Shown here piece after piece: positions 60,474 through 63,125 of a stretch of 63,125 bases of DNA (positions within the stretch are counted from its first letter, which is position 1; each line of letters starts with the position of its first letter). The notes under the pieces are model-generated. The model was not told where the DNA came from and did no database searches. It saw nothing but the letters and a program-made list of their open reading frames with translations. Both the position numbers and the translations under genes were made by a program. Location: assembly GCA_021730935.1 (NCBI GenBank), contig JAKFYJ010000035.1, positions 1 through 63,125 on the forward strand, given 5' to 3'. The DNA comes from Elusimicrobiota bacterium. GTDB lineage: Bacteria > Elusimicrobiota > Elusimicrobia > 2-02-FULL-39-32.

Positions 60474-61756
60474 GCCGCCACGCGCTCCTGACTGCGGCGA
60501 GTTTCCTGTTCCCCCTTGCCGCGGCATTTCTGATCCTCGGCGCCTTCTCCCTCATCAAGGGCAAAAAAGCGCTCGCGGGTTCCATTTCGGTTGGTGTTGC
60601 GGTTTTCGCCGCCGCTTTGTTCATGCCTCTTGAAGAGGCGTTGAGATTTCATTTCTTTTCGAGCGTGATGACCGTGGTCCTGGGCGCCATTGGGTTTCTG
60701 ATCGCGTTCATTTTCGTGAAGAACAGCAAGCTGGGTCCCTGGAACCAGAAAAACATAACCATAAAGAAAAACATTGAAAAAGCCGAACAGGACAGGCTCA
60801 TGCTGAAAAAGGAATCAGACGAGCTTGAGAAGGAAACGGTGCGGACGGTGCGGACCTATGGCGTGGTCAAGGGCCTCGGCGAGGCGCTCAGCTGGGAAGA
60901 AATGGCGCCTCACATGGATTTCGCCGTGCAGAACTGCATGGGGTTCCGGGACTATGCGCTTTATCTTGCCGAAGACGGGTCTGAGCTGATCAAAAAACTT
61001 TCGCGCGGCTCAAAGCTGGCGGAAGCTCCTGCAGGCTCTGTCTCTCCCAAACCCGCCTGGCACGCGGTGAGCAACGAAAATTATCTGGAGATCCCCATCC
61101 GGAAAGGCGAACAGGTCATTGCCATGCTGTGGCTGAGGTCCGCGCCGGGCGCGGCGGTCGACAAGGCGCAGGTCATGAACGAGGCGGCGGAGGTTGCCGA
61201 CGAGCTGGTGATGGGCCTTGAGAAGGCGCGGCTGTTCTCGTCTTTGGAACGGCTTTCAAGATATGACGGGCTCACGGGGGTTTATCGCAGGCAGGTTTTC
61301 AATGACCGCATCCACGAAGAGATCCGGCGTTCAAAATCGTTCCGCACCAATTTTTCTGTCCTGATCTGCGATCTGGACCATTTCAAGAACATCAACGACA
61401 CCTATGGTCACCAGGCCGGCGACGAAGTGCTCAAGCGCGTGGGCAAAATTTTGAAGGAAAGCATTTATGAGACGGATTTCGTGGCGAGATACGGCGGAGA
61501 AGAATTTGTGATCCTTTTTCCCCAGGCGGACCCTCAGGGCGTGCTCCGGAAAGCGGAAGCGATCCGCCAACGCATCGAGATGGAAAAATTTGTTTTCGGC
61601 TGGAACCAGATCACGGTGACCACCAGCATCGGCATTTCGCATTATCCCGCCAACGGGACAGACCCTGAGACCTTGCTTTCCATTTCAGACAAGGCGCTTT
61701 ATGTCGCCAAGGAGTCCGGCAGGAACCGGGTCGTGGATTCGTCTCAGATTTGGTAA
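60470..61756 (+). CDS. Membrane-bound GGDEF diguanylate cyclase, no I-site
   Basis: A 428-residue protein with three N-terminal TM helices (AASFLFPLAAAFLILGAF, ISVGVAVFAAALFM, MTVVLGAIGFLIAFIF), a coiled coil near residues 100-125, and a GAF-like sensory segment at about 130-250. The GGDEF domain has LTGVYRRQVF, DLDHFKNINDTYGH and an active GGEEF. The I-site position reads YETD rather than RxxD, so feedback inhibition by cyclic di-GMP is probably lost. Its ATG overlaps the stop of the first cyclase, so the two are translated together and may form heteromers (inference). Confidence 0.9.
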   Translation: MSRHALLTAASFLFPLAAAFLILGAFSLIKGKKALAGSISVGVAVFAAALFMPLEEALRFHFFSSVMTVVLGAIGFLIAFIFVKNSKLGPWNQKNITIKKNIEKAEQDRLMLKKESDELEKETVRTVRTYGVVKGLGEALSWEEMAPHMDFAVQNCMGFRDYALYLAEDGSELIKKLSRGSKLAEAPAGSVSPKPAWHAVSNENYLEIPIRKGEQVIAMLWLRSAPGAAVDKAQVMNEAAEVADELVMGLEKARLFSSLERLSRYDGLTGVYRRQVFNDRIHEEIRRSKSFRTNFSVLICDLDHFKNINDTYGHQAGDEVLKRVGKILKESIYETDFVARYGGEEFVILFPQADPQGVLRKAEAIRQRIEMEKFVFGWNQITVTTSIGISHYPANGTDPETLLSISDKALYVAKESGRNRVVDSSQIW

Positions 61757-61771
61757 AATACCCAGATTCGA

Positions 61772-61861
61772 GGAGGGGTGCATGAGCGGCTTAAATGGCT
61801 AGTCTCGAAAACTAGTGTGGGTTAACCCCCACCGAGAGTTCGAATCTCTCCCCCTCCGCCA
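61772..61861 (+). tRNA. tRNA-Ser (anticodon CGA)
   Basis: A 90-nt type II tRNA with encoded CCA. Acceptor GGAGGGG (61772-61778) pairs with CCCCTCC (61851-61857). The anticodon stem CTAGT/ACTAG carries loop CTCGAAA, giving anticodon CGA for codon UCG. A long variable arm (TGTGGG...CCCCAC) and the T loop TTCGAAT are normal. It lies 15 bp after the second cyclase and may be cotranscribed. Confidence 0.95.
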
Positions 61862-63125
61862 GTTTTCAGAAGTCAGGGGTTCCAGCAGATAGGAAAACGG
61901 GAGATCGACGGAAAAAACGGCTTTTCTGGCCGAAATTTGCCGGTTCGAGCAGGCCTTTTTGATAACAAAGGATTGCGCGCGAAAATCTTCAGAAATTTCC
62001 TCTTTATTTAGTCCTTTTGCCCAATTGACGAAATCTATCATAGGTTCGAGCCGAACAGCCGTACTCTCTTGGAGTTTCCGGGCTTTCTCCATAAGGTCCA
62101 TTTTCAACCCTACCAAATCGCTGCGCTTCCTCTGATACTCTTCTCTTAAGATATCCCCCGCAAGATACACTGACAAGAGTTTGTCCAGCGTAGAATCAAG
62201 CGCGGCGATTTGGCTCTTAAGATCTTCACGGAAACTCTGCGAAGATTGGGCCTTTGCTTCCTTTTCCGTTTCAATCTCTCTTAAGAATTCGTCCGCCCAA
62301 TCTTCGCGCAAGGCCAGCTTTTTGACTTGAGCTTGGACCTGCTCTTTAAGAGCTTCCTCGCGAACATAGGGCTGAAAGCAGGTCCCCATCCGGCGGGTGC
62401 AGCGATAATAATTATGACCCTTCTGAGTCTCCGCGGTGATCATGGCTCTGCATTCTGCACAATTAAAAAGACCGCGAAAAACAAAATCTTTAAGAGGGCG
62501 CTTTTTCTTGGTGGATTTCCTCTCCTGAACCACACGCTGCACTTTGTCAAAAAGCTCTTTGGTGATGACCGGCTCGTGAATTCCGATAGAATCTTCACCA
62601 TTCCAACGGATGAGGCCATAATAAATGGGATTCTTAAGCATGTGATGATAATTGTAAGGGGTGAGTTTCCCCTCCTCGGTTCGGGTGGTGAGTCCCAGAC
62701 CGTTTACGGTATCGGCAAGCTCCTGCAACGAATAGCGGCCAGTTGAGTAAAGTTCAAAGGATTTTCTCACAAGCGGGGCCTTGGCTTGGTCAATGAAAAG
62801 GGTCCGCTTCTCTCGATCGTTGAGATACCCGAGCGGAGCCATCTGAGGCCACATTCCTTTGCGAGCTTTGGCGCGGAAGCCCCGCTTGATGTTCTCGCTC
62901 ATGTTATCCACGTAATATTTAGACTGGCCGAAAGCTATGGAAAGCATGAACTTTCCCTGGGGAGTGGTCTCAAACCAAAAAGTGGGAAAGCGGAGATAAA
63001 GGAGCTTGCCGATATCGCTTAAGTATATGATCCGGCCGCCGTCAATGGAGTTGCGAGCCAACCGATCAGGGTGCCAAGCCAGAATTCCTTGAGCGTCCCC
63101 CTTTTCAATGCGAGCGATCATCGAA
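61799..63125 (-). CDS. Large serine recombinase, N-terminus outside the window
   Basis: An open frame enters at the right edge and ends with TAG at 61799 inside the tRNA-Ser gene; about 442 codons are visible. The first visible part is the end of the resolvase catalytic domain (GILAWHPDRLARN), followed by a recombinase domain (YYVDNMSENIKRGFRAK, PLGYLND, LKNPIYYGLIRWNG) and a zinc ribbon (CAECRAM...CTRRMGTC), then a coiled coil near residues 270-340. The catalytic Ser lies beyond the edge. The last 22 residues (WRRGRDSNSRWG...) are antisense tRNA sequence, so the gene was joined to the tRNA by integration. It is the integrase of a mobile element lying to the right. Confidence 0.92.
   Translation of the reverse strand, partial: SMIARIEKGDAQGILAWHPDRLARNSIDGGRIIYLSDIGKLLYLRFPTFWFETTPQGKFMLSIAFGQSKYYVDNMSENIKRGFRAKARKGMWPQMAPLGYLNDREKRTLFIDQAKAPLVRKSFELYSTGRYSLQELADTVNGLGLTTRTEEGKLTPYNYHHMLKNPIYYGLIRWNGEDSIGIHEPVITKELFDKVQRVVQERKSTKKKRPLKDFVFRGLFNCAECRAMITAETQKGHNYYRCTRRMGTCFQPYVREEALKEQVQAQVKKLALREDWADEFLREIETEKEAKAQSSQSFREDLKSQIAALDSTLDKLLSVYLAGDILREEYQRKRSDLVGLKMDLMEKARKLQESTAVRLEPMIDFVNWAKGLNKEEISEDFRAQSFVIKKACSNRQISARKAVFSVDLPFSYLLEPLTSENWRRGRDSNSRWGLTHTSFRD

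Overview
The window looks like a chromosome segment of an uncultivated, Gram-negative-type bacterium, most likely of the PVC/Omnitrophota (former OP3) neighbourhood. This is an inference from several things together: very large exported genes (2,136 and about 5,730 codons) that share an N-terminal domain, TRL-like exported proteins, Omp85-like and YjbH-like outer-membrane proteins, a PPi-type phosphofructokinase beside an archaeal-type class I aldolase, and a compact cell-division cluster. No rRNA or marker phylogeny could be run, so the phylum is a guess.

Layout. 1-1747: the 5' part of an exported beta-helix repeat protein, cut by the left edge. 1886-8296: giant exported protein 1. 8383-9197: two TRL-like exported proteins on the + strand. 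9215-13321: a small HPxG-repeat protein, then birA, nadC and uvrB (transcribed uvrB to birA). 13377-14003: YceI. 14074-22349: pfk, fba, accA, a YjbH-like barrel, a HEAT-repeat protein, coaX, aspA and mdh (central carbon, fatty acid and CoA metabolism); a 197-bp inverted-repeat element lies between coaX and aspA. 22371-26380: a two-TM protein, a metallopeptidase/beta-propeller/beta-barrel fusion and a TPR protein. 26373-34726: the aromatic amino acid cluster pheA-hisC-aroF-tyrA-aroA followed by cmk, plsC and rpsA. 34723-40354: murB-ddl-ftsQ-ftsA-ftsZ-pgeF. 40409-57601: giant protein 2. 57728-61756, + strand: bioA and two GGDEF diguanylate cyclases. 61772-61861: tRNA-Ser(CGA), with the 3' end of a large serine recombinase overlapping it and running off the right edge.

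How it fits together. Most minus-strand genes overlap by 1-4 bases (ATGA/GTGA junctions), so they form long operons that take precursors from chorismate to Phe/Tyr and then to lipid, cell-wall and division functions. Several promoters have a -10 box only 6-8 nt before the start codon, which predicts leaderless transcripts.

The most unusual content is the giant-protein pair. Both start with a signal peptide and a TraB/ChaN/EreA-like domain, and both are preceded by the same 32-bp direct-repeat element; a variant of it also precedes the beta-helix gene. Giant 2 additionally carries a complete sigma-70-like region, an RNase III-like domain, a kinase-like segment, TPR-like helices and three to four CPBP-like intramembrane-protease modules. 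Domains normally found on cytoplasmic enzymes are therefore embedded in a membrane/exported polyprotein-like chain, and no function for that architecture is known to me.
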